DNA of 64,000 nucleotides, from assembly GCA_905250115.1 (NCBI GenBank), contig CAJNOI010000038.1:124001-188000 (forward strand), written 5' to 3'. A program made the translations under genes and the position numbers. Shown in pieces: positions 21,508 to 34,911 of this stretch (positions are counted from its first letter, which is position 1; each line of letters starts with the position of its first letter). The notes beneath the pieces were generated by a model, which searched no databases, was not told where the DNA came from, and saw only the letters and a list, made by a program, of their open reading frames with translations. Source of the stretch: Adineta steineri. Taxonomy: Eukaryota > Rotifera > Eurotatoria > Adinetida > Adinetidae.

Positions 21508-23237
21508 ATGAACATTGTTGATTTACCTGATGAAATTTTGCTTCATATTTTGAAGAAACTCAATAATATTGATGCTCTGTGTACATTTATTGGTATCAAT
21601 GAAAAACTCGATCGAATCGTGTGTGATGTTAGTATTACCCGATTTATCAATTTAATGGCAGTTGAATCAAATCAAGTGGCTGATTCAAAATGTATGAAGA
21701 TATTGCCAAGAATTCATGATAAAATAGAATCTCTTACTCTTCAAGCATGTTTATTACCACGTGTTCTTCAAACTAATAATTATCCTCACTTACGCAAACT
21801 GGTTATTAATAATCTTCAATTCATTATGTCCTGTCGTTGGTTCAATGGTATGTTGTTTCATCTATTAATATTGAAAAATTACAAGAATTCTTTGTAGAGA
21901 AATCTCCATTTCTTCATATTTTTAAACAACAAATTTTAGAACTTGTTGTAACGATTGGTGACGAAACTATGTATAAATCTGAAGAGAAATTAGTAACTGA
22001 TATTTATAAACGTATATTTGGATTATTTACAAATCTCAAATATTTGGACATAGATACTAATGACAGGCATTCTTTCCCTCGATCATTGTTAACTGGTGTA
22101 CCATCTACAACATGCTACTCGTCTAGTATTGTTCATTTACGAATCAGAATGCAGAATATTGATGATTGTATTTATTTACTTGATGGTCGTCTTAGTCAAT
22201 TACATACGATGATTGTCAATCTTGATTACATTCATGATCCAGTACTGATTAGGGCACGTCCGCAAAAGATTATACGTAATTCATTGAAATTGATGAACAA
22301 TATGGTAAGTAACTAAATATCTATTAATGCATTCTTCAGTTGGGATATCATAGTTTATTGATAATCTAGTTTAATAATAACTCTTTTTTTTACATAGACT
22401 AATCTATGTCGACTCAAATATTTTTCACTACATGCATATCATAGAACAACTGAATTTGATAGTATAGTGATACCTCTCATTCGTCGAATGACACATCTGG
22501 AAAAACTTATGTTATCTGTTCGTGTTGGTGGAAAAGATTCGTTCATTGATGGTACTTATTTGAATAATTGTTTACTCAGTCAAATGCCATGTCTGCATAT
22601 ATTTCAATTCAATATTATTACTGAATTTGTCAGTCTTTATGCACAACAACCTAAACCAACACCTGATGATATTCGACATACATTCACACAAAGAGGATAT
22701 AATGTTGATTGTTATATTGACCATCAATTTTATTCTTCAAGGCGATGTCACGTTTATTCACTTCCATTTCCGATGGATCGTATGTATCATATAACGCATA
22801 GTTTTTCTGGTGGTATGTTCACCAATGTTCGTGTTCTGCATATGAGAGACGAATGCCACCCATTCGAACATAATTTTTTTGCTCAAATCTCACGTTCATT
22901 TCCACTACTTCGTCGTTTGCTAGTTTCAAATCGAAACGGACAAAAAGAGAAACATGTGGAGAAATCTTCGATTATTGACTTTTCTCATCTTATCGAACTT
23001 GACTGTTCTTGTATGCATATCGATTACATAGAGCAATTTCTATTCGATACCAATACGCATCTACCTTGTTTGAACAAGATTTATATTTCATACGAAGATT
23101 TACTACGTGTAACAAAGAATTTTACAAGAAGTAAAACACATATGAATTGTACAAACCTAAAACATATTATTCATAATCGATATATGGCAATGGCTCATTC
23201 GAAAAATTATTATTTGTATTTTCCTTTATTGTTGTAA
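21508..23237 (+). CDS. F-box protein
   Basis: Exons 21508-21847, 21886-22304 and 22398-23237 give 532 residues. The N-terminus MNIVDLPDEILLHILKKLNN is a canonical F-box, which binds Skp1 in SCF ubiquitin ligases. The rest is leucine-rich and LRR-like (LRKLVINNLQF, LRRLLVSNRNG, LIELDCSCMHIDYIEQFL), as in the large bdelloid F-box family, and probably binds the substrate. The second intron (22305-22397) is standard. The first is unusual: a 38-nt stretch GTATGTTG...TTACAAG restores frame exactly (G|AA, Glu). If it is not an intron, the gene carries a frameshift. An in-frame ATG lies 57 bp upstream (21451), but the F-box start is preferred. Confidence 0.8.
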
Positions 23238-23457
23238 ATAATGTTCTGATTAAATAAACTTTGCTATCTATTCAAATTCAGACATTCAATATATATGTAG
23301 TGCAAATTGCTTTAGAGCAATAAATCAAGTGTTGGAAATCTCTAGAAGTATAACATATTATTTGTCGTTTTAAAAGATTAGAAAGTAGTCAAAAATTCGC
23401 ATGTGAAAGAAAATCAACAAAATTCATGTTATCTGATTCAGTTTTTAATACTGATCT

Positions 23458-23537
23458 TGGGTGGGATGGGTGTGGGTGTTAGGTGAATATATTATCCATA
23501 CCCATGTCACGTTCACACCCACACTCACATCCATACC
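23458..23537. repeat. Telomere-like inverted-arm element
   Basis: GGGTGGGATGGGTGTGGGTG, a spacer, then CACACCCACACTCACATCC. A second G-rich piece without partner (GAGTGTGGGTAGGGGAAGG) lies at 23619-23653. The rest of 23238-24829 is AT-rich. It contains only weak exon-like text at 24113-24200 (RLNPRFNINDLKRL) before a GTAATAG donor. Confidence 0.6.
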
Positions 23538-24829
23538 CAAAATATAAAGAAATGAAATGGTGGCTTCTCGTTTCGTCAAAAAAATGACGGTCTGCCAGTA
23601 TATACTTCAAAGTATATCAAAGAGTGTGGGTAGGGGAAGGTGTGACTTTTCAACCAGACGAGAACTAACCAAATGAAATGCATCAGTATTGACGATGAAA
23701 ATATACATTCGATAAATGATAATGAAAGAAAAAAAAACATTTTTTTTCCGTTTGTTTGATAATCATCTGGTATCGATCGTTTCAGATTGTTAAATACCCG
23801 TTATCTAAAGTAATAATAATAATAATACTGAGATATAACGTTTTTGATTCAAAACACTATTCGTATCTTCAATCAATATTTGACTTTTAGTTTCATTGCT
23901 AAGTAAAAGCAAGTTTATTATTATCAGTAATTAGAATGTATCAAAATGTTTCACAGAATCTCTTTTAAAAATAAAAAAAAACATTGGATATCATAGCATT
24001 TTATACGTTAGATTTCTTCTATATACTTGTCGATCAACACTGGAATATTCATCCAACAAATAAGAACAATCGGCGAGTGCATAGCTAACTAAAGCAAATT
24101 CTGAAAGTAAGGATTATACAGCGTTTAAATCCTCGGTTTAATATTAATGATTTGAAACGTTTGTCAGCTCAAGCCAATAAGAAAAGAGCACAAGCTATGA
24201 AGGTAATAGTGCTGTGTAAGGGATTAAATAAAACATTCTCACCCTCACCGACAACCTCAAGATAGTTTCATTAACTTTTTTAAATAAATTTATTGTACCA
24301 TCGGATGAAATCTTTTAAAAGATCAAAACATTTCTTCAGTGTCATCTCGAAAGACTTATTTGAAGTTTCATAGAACATATATCAAATTCTTTCTTTTTGC
24401 ATATTTCAGCACTTTCGCTCGATTTTATCACAGAAAATAAAACAATATGAAAAGCACACAACAAAGAGACAAGAAGAAATGTGAATAATGTTGCAAAGAA
24501 TACAGTTTGTGTGAAGTTAACAGTTTCTTTCAATCTTTATCGCTCAGTCTAATAGACACATCAACTATTACACAACATTTCTTCATTAGTCTCTATCATC
24601 TCTATAAAAATCGTTTTCTGAGTTTTCACCATTCATGACCATTCAGCATGTTGTTATTTCAATTGATGATCATCTACAGCAAGCTATAAGCAAGTATTGA
24701 ATGTCTTTTTTTTAAAGGTGATTTTCAAATGCAACAGTACATCGATTGGTTCATTACGAGAAGCAAACAAATAAATAATGTCTTTTGTGTTTATTATAAT
24801 AGTCAGATCATTGAAACTGAACAGGCTGA

Positions 24830-27800
24830 TTAAGGAGAAGTACGCCTTCGAATACGATTGAACGATTGTTTAAATGCTTTCATATACATTTCTGAAGGAA
24901 AGACAAAGATAAGAAAAATTAGCATAGAAGGAGTGAACGAAATGAAATATGCTCCAAGATACAACCAAAAGTCCTCAGATGTTTTCACACAACCAGGAAG
25001 TAATGAAATGATGAGACGAGGTATTGATAAAACGAGTAAAACTATTGGACTAATGATCAATTGTTTATGTTCACGGAATTGTTCTTGAATATGCTCTTTA
25101 AAACTTCGGTTAGTTCGTGCCAATGATCGTTGTCGAGCACCTCCAAAGATGATGAACAAGGCAGAGAAAAGATTAACAATAAATGGACCAACAAGATGAA
25201 AAAATAGAACGGCTGTATTATAATGTTGAATAGAAGGAGAATAATGAGTGATACATGATACATACCGGTTGTTTGGTTTTTCATTAGCCTTACTCATACC
25301 TGGTGCTGCTTCATAAACGAACAATCTACGAAATGCGAGCTCGTGAATAAGTGTACCCAGAATACAGAATGGTAAAATAAGAATTGTTCGTCGAGCAATA
25401 GATTTACTCTTTTTTTTGTCAAAATTTACTCCTTTCAAAATAAGTACTGCTCGTTCAACTGCTACACAAGCATTGAGCCAACCATCAAAGTAGAGAAAAA
25501 GTTTTAGAATTGATTCAATAGATACACAACCTCCACGAAGAACAGACAAACTAGTGGATACATTGATCTGAGTAAGAACAACAAACCAGAATTTAATTAT
25601 GAACATACTAATTGCCAAAAGAGAAGTAATGGCTGATGCTAATAGATACATTCCACATCCAACTTGTTGAGCATCTTTATGTTGAAATGTAATAAAAGAA
25701 AGAATACTATTAATTAATCCAGCGACAAACATTATTATTGTTACGCCGGCACTTAGTTTAATCGAAAATGATTGATTATTCAACATTTTGTTCGGTTGAA
25801 GTTCATCGCGTAAAATATCATCGAGAGTCAAACCAATCCCTTTAATATGAAAGTTACACTGATCACCAATCACACAACTACTTTGTTCAGGACCTAAAAT
25901 ATTATATATATTTTGATAAGAGAATAATGAAGAAATTCAGTTGTATTGTCAACCAAAATACTCAGTTTTGGCAATTTATTTGTTTTCTCAAATGAAAAGA
26001 TTTTTCAGTGTATTGAAATATGTGCATCTTTCACATATAAATAAAAACTTTTTCGATACTCATTTCAGCTTCTCAATTTTATTGATAAATTATTAAAAGC
26101 AACCTATTCTTTTACTACTGATTTATACAAATAGAAAAATTATCGAAGAAATTTTTACTTTTGCAAGATTTTGAGCCCTCGAAAACTCTGTATTGATAAA
26201 GATTGGAAAGGGTGTAAGTATGAACATCGAAATTATGGAAAATCTATTTATAATTCATGCTAAACAGATGTCTTTTCTAATAGATCAGTAAACCCAAAGA
26301 TTCTGGAAACTATTTAATCGAATAACTCGATAGATCTTTTTTCAAAACCTAAAATAAAAATTGCTCATTAATAAAAAAATATAAGCAATCTTCTTTTCAC
26401 GTGTTTTATCCCATTATATATTTGTTATTGAAAGAATCACATAAATACTTACTGAAAAGACTAAGACTGACATTGCTTGGTCCAGAGATAAAAACGGAGA
26501 AGTTTCCAAATATCTTGGGATAGTGTGTTGTCACAACTAATATGTATCGAGTGTTGATCTCCAGATCGATGATTAGTTTGAATTGTCCATCGTTACATTT
26601 ACCTCCATGTGACAGGAGTAAATTTTCAGATGGTTTTAGAGGATTGAAATCATTTTTGTAGATATATCCATATGCATCAATGTTACTTTCACTCCAAAGA
26701 ACATACAAACCCAATGTATTGACATGAATTTGTAAAGTTTCATAATGACAATGCGGTACTTGACAGTCTCGATAATATGTTGGACTATCTTCAGTTAATT
26801 TTAATGGGTATATTAATTGAATATTTACTAGAGTACCTATTTAATTAAAAAAATTCAAATAATTCATACAATTTCGATCCTATGATCTAACATCGACAAA
26901 AGCGAAATCTTCGAGGTTTTCTATGAAGATTTAATTTTACAAGTAGAGTTTAGTAAATGGACCAAACCTACGCCCTTCAAGTGAGTATTTTGAAATTGGT
27001 ACTTCACAGAAATCTAAAGTTACTAAGCTACGACAAGATAATTTTAAGGTTTTCAGTACTTGTCTCTTAAATATTTCCAAACATCTCATTGACTATTCTT
27101 TTTAGCACATTTTTCATCCAGTCTTTATAAAAATTGAACAGTATCCATCTACTACGATAGTGGTAGCAAAATATACGAATAGATATCCTGCTGAAAAATG
27201 CCTTAATATCACACAGCGTAAGTTCAATATATTCTCTAGGTATAGAATAAAAGATGGAATTGAATTTAGAAGATGGACTATATATTTTATATGAATTATT
27301 TCGTATATAACACAAATATCTATATACTTACTAAGACGTTCGAGAATAACTTTGTTTTTACCCAATGCAACGACTGAAAATTCTCCAGTTCCTTTTGATT
27401 CATATGTTGTCACAACCAATATATATGTCATATCAACATCAAGATGAATATTAAGTCTAAACTGAACATCAAAGCCACTGTCATACTCTTTATCGAGCAA
27501 ATTATCTAATGGATCAAGTGGATTAAATTTGACTTTATAAATAGATCCATACGGATCGATGTTACCACTGCCACGAAAAGTGTAGTAACCACTTTCGAAC
27601 ACCTTCACTTGAATAGATTCATAATAAAAATTTTGTTCGTCACAATCTCGGTAATAAATTTGATTGCTGTTAGTCAACGATGATAAAAAGATCTTTTGGA
27701 TAATAGAGGAAGTATTGGCTAAATAAACAATAAAATCAATTGAAGTTTCTCATGAGTGCACAGTGATACGATTTTTTTTTTGAATAAGAATTTCTATTCA

Positions 27801-30800
27801 CTTTAAATGTATGTCCCTAACCTATTTAGCTGATAACTTGTGTTCAAAAGGATAAAAAAACTTTTTCTTAACCACAAAGCATTTGAAAGGAATTGAGTTT
27901 ATTCTGTAATATGATTTGTTTTTCGACATTTTGAAAAGTGAAAACATTATGTAGGTCGGACAATATTGACGACAATTTAATAAAATTATTTGATCGATAT
28001 GCACAGCACAATATTTGACTTTTATATGAAACTTCAAAATTCGAAACAGATCTAACCAGTGAAAAGAGAGAGAGAAACTTCTAAATGATTAGATTTAGCT
28101 GAGGACTCTTTTCGCAATCAATCAAATAAAACATAATATTGTTCACATTGATCAAATAGTTTCTACGTAACATCTAAGAAGTTTTGTTTTATTCTTCAAA
28201 TAACAATCAAAATCTTTGATAATTTTTCTGATCTGATAGTTATCCTCACATCTTGAGATCGAGAATGTTAAGAAGAAGAATATCTATAATCAATTGAAAT
28301 TTTATATTTTAAATGAATTTACTTAATTTGTATTGAAATTGTCAAATTAATCAATTGTTTCATTTACACAGTTTTATTTTTTTTCGATTAATGAAGTTTC
28401 ATGTACTGTATTTTCTTTTGCTTTGAACCTCAGTTTCTTTTAACAAAACTATACAGCTTTCCATTATCAACATTCACATCTCATAATTTCATTCGATTAT
28501 ACTTCAACTTACCACAATATCTTTTTAAATAATTAAATTTCTGAATTCGATGATTTGATTGATCAGTAACAAACATGTTCCCAGAACGATCGAAACTCAA
28601 ACCATGTGGAAAAAACAATTGATTGGATTGTAAACCCTTTCCATAACACCCAACTAAACATCGAAAACCATTCAACCCTGAACCAATAATACGATGATTG
28701 TTCTGATCTACAATGAATAAATATTTCTCAGCATCTAATATAATTTCCCTAGGATAGTTAAGTTCAATTGTTTGATGCGGTGACGTTCTTCCAGCCACAA
28801 TGATGCCATCTGATTGTCCCGACTGGAACAACTGAACTCGGTGATTTTCGCAATCTGCCACATATAAATCGAAATTCACATCGACAAAGATTCCACTAGG
28901 AAAATAAAGTTGATTAGGGGCTGATCCTAGAGTACCTGTTCCAGCAGCGACAGGATTTGAAGTCATCATAGAGTCATTTAATGATCTTTTCACTACTTGA
29001 TGATGCTTAGACATTGAACAATAAAGAGTATCATTGATATCGACAAATAAACCATCACATGATGAGTTAATATTCATCACTGTAACAAAGATATTTGTTT
29101 CTGCTATCCATTTCTGCACTCGACCATTATAATATCCATCATCAATATAAATGTCACCATTCGATGTCACGAAGAGAGAGTTAGGTTGTCTAAAACTACC
29201 AGAGATGTTCTTTGTTGGATTGACACTCTCTTTTTGCCATATCACAATTGTGCTGTTTTCTATATTAGCGACATAGATTGTGTTGTTTGTGCTCACAAAA
29301 ATGGCGGTAGGTTTCTGACCCACAATTGATTGATTAGCAATGGTAATTCCATTGGGATTCCAAGTGGCCGTTGGACAAAACTTTGGTTGATTGAATGAAA
29401 GAGCTAAAAATAAGAAAAACATAAAGAGTATTAGAGAAAAACTAAACAAAATAAAATTTCTTCGAACAAATTTTTCATGAAAAAGGCATTTAGAAATGTT
29501 TGTTAAGATTGATTTTAGGAATGTTTTTTGTTAATATTCATATGAAATATGATCTGTTATGTTGTTAAAATATTTTTGTTTACAACGTCGACGTCAATCT
29601 TTTTAGATAGAAAATTTTCTTATTACTTTCTGTTGAGAAATCTAGTGGAAGAACCGAATAAATTGTATCAAAGAAAATAGTTGAACAAAAGAAATTATTT
29701 ATCTAAGGAAAAATAATCAAGAGAAAAGAAGAAATTTTATGAATCAAATTTCTTTCATTGCAATTTTGAATGCTTCATTCGCCTTTCTAAAGTGAATTTT
29801 AATGGTAAAGGTGGTTCTTTTAAAAGTAATTCTACAGATACGCCATTGCAGATCTTTTTTTTGAAATATTTATTTAAACATAAATTTCAGTTTTAGCTCA
29901 GCTGTCTATATTATTGGGAGTATAACTCGATTCATCTCAGTAAATTTCATTAAGAAATAAAAAATATCAGTACACGCCATACCAGTACTCAATGAAAATG
30001 GAAAGAAAAATGAGAGAAAGAACACGATTTTTTTATAGTCCACAAAAAAGTCTTCTTATCTCTCTGCAAACACTCTTCGTAGAAATAGTCGCTCGAAGAT
30101 TTTTTACCTGAAGAAATATCAAAGATCACAACATTTTGTCTTTAGTCTATATAAGTAAAACAAATCTTTCTTTGTAATCTTAATAGTATTTACAGATTTC
30201 AATGTTTTTCCTATGAGATAAGGAAAGAAACAAGAAAATCTTCATTTTCATATGAGAAGAATAAATGATTCTCTTGAAACGAAAGTAATCATTAACTAAA
30301 CATCTTCGAGAAAAAGTAAAATAAATATTGGTAAAACTAACAAATCTTTTATCAATCAGAGAAACTTTTTCTCATTGAGGCTTAGAAATGTAAACAAAAC
30401 TTTGTTAATTGACTTATATAAAATTTTCATTTTAAGAACAATCTGAAATAGATTTGATTCAAAATCAGATCGATAGATTTTATTTATTTTATCAAATAAA
30501 GAACTTTTTTCTTCTATAGAAAATATTCTTTGTTTACAATCATAGAGATAATAACTTACATCATATTACAAATTGTCTTCAAGTATTCAATATTACTCTC
30601 TGTAATTAAATATTATGATAATTATCCAAAGAACAAATCATCAATCAATCATTTCTTCATGAGAAAATTCAGTTTTTATTATATTTGATATTGAACTTTA
30701 TCTCTCTTAACGAAAAACAATGACTAAATTCAATTTGCATAAAGATAGAAGAAAAATTAGTTGGTAGAAGCGTGATATTTTATTTGTCCTATTTTTGTTG

Positions 30801-33573
30801 AATGAAACATATCGAAATATGAAATGTGAAGTCAAATCATAGAATAATTTATATTAAAACTATATTGGCAAAGATTTGAAGAGATTTTATTTACGATAAA
30901 AACTGTTTCACTCATAAAATATTCTTAAAGACATATGAAATGAAACATCAAAGCCCTTTCTACTATTCCACTAAGGACACAACTTTTTCTTTTTCTATTC
31001 TTTAATCTCAAGGAAAAGGCGAAAATTGTTTATCGTACATGATTGACACACGGCTTTGTCTAATTTAAACATTTCATTCCCTTAGACACATTCTTTTACA
31101 CATTGGTTTGATTAATCACTCAACCATTTTTTATTTTCTTTCGTTTTTTATATTAAAATGTCTTTATTAACTTTTGTTACTTATCTATTCACATCTTTTC
31201 ATTTCATTCTAGTTTTGTACAACTTACCAAAAGAATCGTTCATCAGTAAAAATTTTTGAATTCGATGATTAAATTGATCAGTAACAAATATGTTTCCAGA
31301 GTGATCGATACTCAAACTAAATGGATTATTTAATTGATTGGATTGTGAACCCCTTTCATAACATCCAACTAAACATCGAAAACCATTCCAGCTTGAACCA
31401 ACAACTCGATGATTGTTCTGATCCACAATGAATAAATATTTCTCAGCATCTAATATAATTCCACTTGGACAATGAAGTGTAATTGTTGGATTTAAGGACC
31501 CACTTCCAGCTACTGTGATGCCATTTGATTCTCCTGGCAGGAACAACTGAACACGATTATTGTCACGATCTGCCACATATAAATCCAAATTCATATCGAC
31601 AAAAATTCCATGAGGAAGATTAAGTTGATTCGAGGCTAGTCCTACAATACCTGTTCCAGCAGCAACACGATTTGAATTTATCACAGAATCATTTAACCAT
31701 CTTTTTACTACTTGATGATGCTCAAGCATTGAACAATAAAGAGTATCATTGATATCGATAAACAAACCATAACATGATGAGTTGACATTCATCACCGTGA
31801 CAAAGTTATTTGTTTTTGCGATCCATTTCTGCACTCGACTATTCTTTCCATCATCACTAATATAAATATCACCATTTGATGTCACGAAGAGAGATTCGGG
31901 TAGTGTAAAGTTACCGTGAATGATCTTCGTTGAATTGACATTCTCTCCTTGCCACATTACAATTGTTTTATTTTGTCGATTAGCGACATAGATTGTGTTG
32001 TTTGTGCTCACAAAAATAGCGCTAGGATATTGACCAACAATCGATTGATCAGCAATGGTAATTCCGTTAGAATTCCAAGTAGCTGATGGAGAAAACTTTG
32101 GTTGATTAAATGAAAGTGCTAAAACGAGAAAAATATTAGAGAAGAACTGTAAACAAATTAATTTGTTAATTTATGTTTTTTCTTAAAAAGACTCATTCAG
32201 ATTAATTTTGAAAAGATTTTGATGATTGTTATTGTATTTTCTCGGATGAAATATAAATATCAACTTACAGAGCACTGAATTCATCGAAGGAGATCAACTT
32301 TATTCATTGATTTGTTTTGTTGTAATAGAAAAACAATTATGTTCGATCCTTGAAATGATATGATTATTATTCAAGGTAAAAAAATAACCAAATAATTTTT
32401 TTATTTCCTCAGTGGAAATGAATTGGAAGTAGGAAAAAAGAATTGTTTAAAATGAAAATGACTTTATTGACATTAATTTGAGATTTAACAAAGTGCTTTT
32501 GAAATTCAAAATTAATTCTCATTCTCATATGAAAAACATTGTGAATTTATTCATGATAAATCATTTCAGTTGAATCTAACACATGAAAGAGAGAAGAAAA
32601 TTCTCTTGCTAATCATTAATTAAATAGGCATTCGAAGAAGTTATTTTAGAAAAATATTGTGAGATAAAAATCAAATGAAAATATTCTTTTTCTCCTCCCA
32701 TTGTTTCAACTTGAATATTTCGAGAAAAACTTCTTTGTATTTGACCTTTAATTCAAATCTTGTCTTAATAATATTCTTTTATGATAGTCTAGTGCTAGAA
32801 ATGGTACTGTCAATCATGAATTTGCACTCTCGAAGTAATTCTACATTATCATACGATTTGTGCTCTTTCTTTCATTCTAGCAGATGTATTCATTTCTACA
32901 GATTGAAAGTTAACATTTTCTCACAAGTAATCCTGTCTCAAAAGTGTCTATGGAGAACTTTTATCATTTTGTTAATCAATCAAATTCATTTCTACGAGAT
33001 AAGTTCATATGTTCTAAAAAAAGGATCCTTTGCTTTTGTGTAGTTCAAAAGTTTTAAATACTTTTCATTTTCTATAATAATAAATAATATGAATATAGAA
33101 GTGGATGATCAACTGACTTGATATATCACTTCTATTTTTATACATAAAATTTTTTGAATATATTAAACACAATAGAACTATTTTATCACAGCCATAGTTT
33201 TTTTTATACGATAGAGATGGTGATCTGTATGGGATAAATGGATCAACGTCTTATTTGAAATCGAAATAGCCCAATAATTCTACAAAACTTTGATTTCATC
33301 TACGTTAACCTGCTCATCTTTTCTTTTTTTTATTTTGATTTCATCTGGGAAAGTCAATTATTTCTTTTTTCCATATGTTATAATACGATATGATAAAATA
33401 GATTTCTTTCCTTTCTGTTGTATCTCATTCTCATCTCAAGATCTTGACGAATAATGTTATTTTTGTGCAATGACTAATCTTCAATATGTAATAAATAAAA
33501 GTATTTACCTGATGTTTCATTATTGGGAATGAACAAAAGAATAATGATAAATACATAAATATTCCACATCATT
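24830..33573 (-). CDS. NHL-NHL-X-X-7TM chimeric receptor
   Basis: Six exons on the minus strand: 33510-33573, 31228-32118, 28513-29403, 27332-27718, 26453-26836 and 24830-25893. They total 3681 nt (1226 residues) with no internal stop. The first exon is a signal peptide (MMWNIYVFIIILLFIPNNET). Two 297-residue NHL propellers follow (SFNQPKF start; NGDIYI, DLYVADRDNNRVQLF and RIQKF motifs). Then come two ~129-residue beta-sandwich-like units (YYRDC, YYE, SGYYTF, IDPYGSIYK, YILVVTT), possibly related to PPC domains. Last is a seven-helix class A-like receptor with an ERA in place of DRY (NACVAVERAV). The propellers should be extracellular and ligand-binding. All five junctions are phase 1. The introns are long (0.5-2.7 kb). 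Confidence 0.82.
29404..31227 (-). other. Intron between the two NHL exons
   Basis: AT-rich, with no open coding stretch of note. The sequence just after each NHL donor is alike in the two copies (GTAAGTTG, then a TAGAATGAAATG-like word). The tandem duplication therefore carried flanking intron as well as the exon. Confidence 0.5.
32119..33509 (-). other. First intron of the 7TM receptor
   Basis: AT-rich intron. An open frame at 32675-33043 (plus) has no domain signature and is rejected as a gene. Confidence 0.5.
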
Positions 33574-34497
33574 TAACAAGCTTTTTTTTTGATAAATTAG
33601 TTAACTAATAAAATAATCTTCTTTGTCTTCGATGGAAACAAAATGACACTCAATGTAGATTTTCTCTCTAGTTATATATCTCTCTTTCTCTCTCTCTCTC
33701 TCTTCTTCTCTCATTCATTTCTGCCAACATAGCACACAAAGAAAAAAAATCGTCTTCTAGAGAAGGTTTCATCGTAAGTAAGATAAAAAATTAATTTTAG
33801 ATTGGATTAACGAACAAAGTTGATGATTTAATTTGATATTTTTCATTGAATTTCATTCTTTTCGAAATTCTAAAACACGGAATAAAATCTAAATTCGACA
33901 TGATCTGTTTCCTTTTTTTTGTTTTTATAGAAAATCTTTGATTTTAATGAAGAAGAACGTGATAAAGAGAAAGGAGAGAATTGAGCAAAATCTGCATTAA
34001 TCATCGGACGTGTTTTAACTCAAAAAAAGATATCAACTATCATCGTCAATAAATGATTGACGTCAATGAATAAGTCGTGATTAGTTTGATGTCTTTTTTT
34101 ATTTAGCTCTGTTAAATAATCTGCTTTGTCAGGACTCACTTTTAATCACGTTCTTTATTTCTCTATGCGCAATAAGTATCTATGAAAAAAACATTCCTGC
34201 TTCAAATATTTCGATCTGTTTCAAAATAAAAACTCATAAGATATATAAAAAGCAGAATTGTTCATTGCAATACGATGGATTTTTCCAAGAGACATGAAAA
34301 AGATGCATGAATTCAACTTTAGAATCAATATAAGCAAGAAAAGCACTCTGAAAATGGATGAATCTTATCAATTCGTTGGAATAGTTCTATTCAAACATAA
34401 TCAAGGTCGTAAAACTCAGATAGATTATCTAATATTCCTTGCAATCTAGCATTGGTGATTTGTCACCCATGCAGAAAACGTTTGATTCAAATTGATT
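33574..34497. other. Receptor 5' spacer with CT microsatellite
   Basis: The likely promoter region of the minus-strand receptor. It holds a (CT)n tract at about 33678-33712 and AT-rich DNA; no core promoter element can be assigned with confidence. Confidence 0.4.
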
Positions 34498-34498
34498 T

Positions 34499-34836
34499 TA
34501 AGGGTGCAGGTGTCGATGAAAGATGAATATACTTTCCACAACTTTGCTCATGCGTGCATACTCACACCCTTCATTGAGAGTGAGTGCATGTGGGCGTCTC
34601 CTGTCCTCACCCACAACCAGGCTCGTAGCCAGGGGGTGAATGAGGTGCCCGGTCACCCCCTTTGGCGAAAAAAACCTTGAAGGGGGTACGGATGAGACTT
34701 TTATTTATGAAGCAAAAAATTATTTTCCTACTGGTGTGCACCCCCTTAACAAGTCGGGCACCCCCTTTGGAAAATTCCTGGCTACGGCCCTGCCCACAAC
34801 CGCACCCATCCGCATCCACCCACACCCACACCCGTT
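34499..34836. repeat. Compound telomere-like block split by a MITE
   Basis: Left part: AAGGGTGCAGGTGTC and ACTCACACCCTTCATTGAG, then GAGTGCATGTGGGCG. Right part after the MITE: CGCACCCATCCGCATCCACC and CACACCCACACCCG. The C-rich arm is interrupted at 34618-34792 by a hAT-type insertion. Confidence 0.6.
34610..34800. mobile_element. hAT-type MITE with 8-bp target duplication
   Basis: The 175-bp element 34618-34792 has ends CAGGCTCGTAGCCAGG and (inverted) CAGGGCCGTAGCCAGG, 14 of 16 matching. It is flanked by the identical octamer CCCACAAC at 34610-34617 and 34793-34800. CAG-starting inverted ends plus an 8-bp duplication are diagnostic of hAT transposons. There is no transposase inside. The target octamer is itself telomere-like. 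Confidence 0.85.
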
Positions 34837-34911
34837 TAGTTTGTCATCTCGTTCCCGTTCTATTTTCGAAAAGGATTCTTTGTTTTTTCATACCTACTAA
34901 AACTCTATCTA

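Noticed and set aside
24342..24533. 63-residue hydrophobic frame on the minus strand
   Set aside because: No start context or homology; AT-rich spacer between the receptor and F-box genes.
32675..33043. 122-residue open frame inside the receptor's first intron
   Set aside because: Plus strand, AT-rich composition, no domain and no splice context; it is an intron on the opposite strand.
33678..33712. CT-rich tract as a regulatory element
   Set aside because: Simple microsatellite; no evidence of function.
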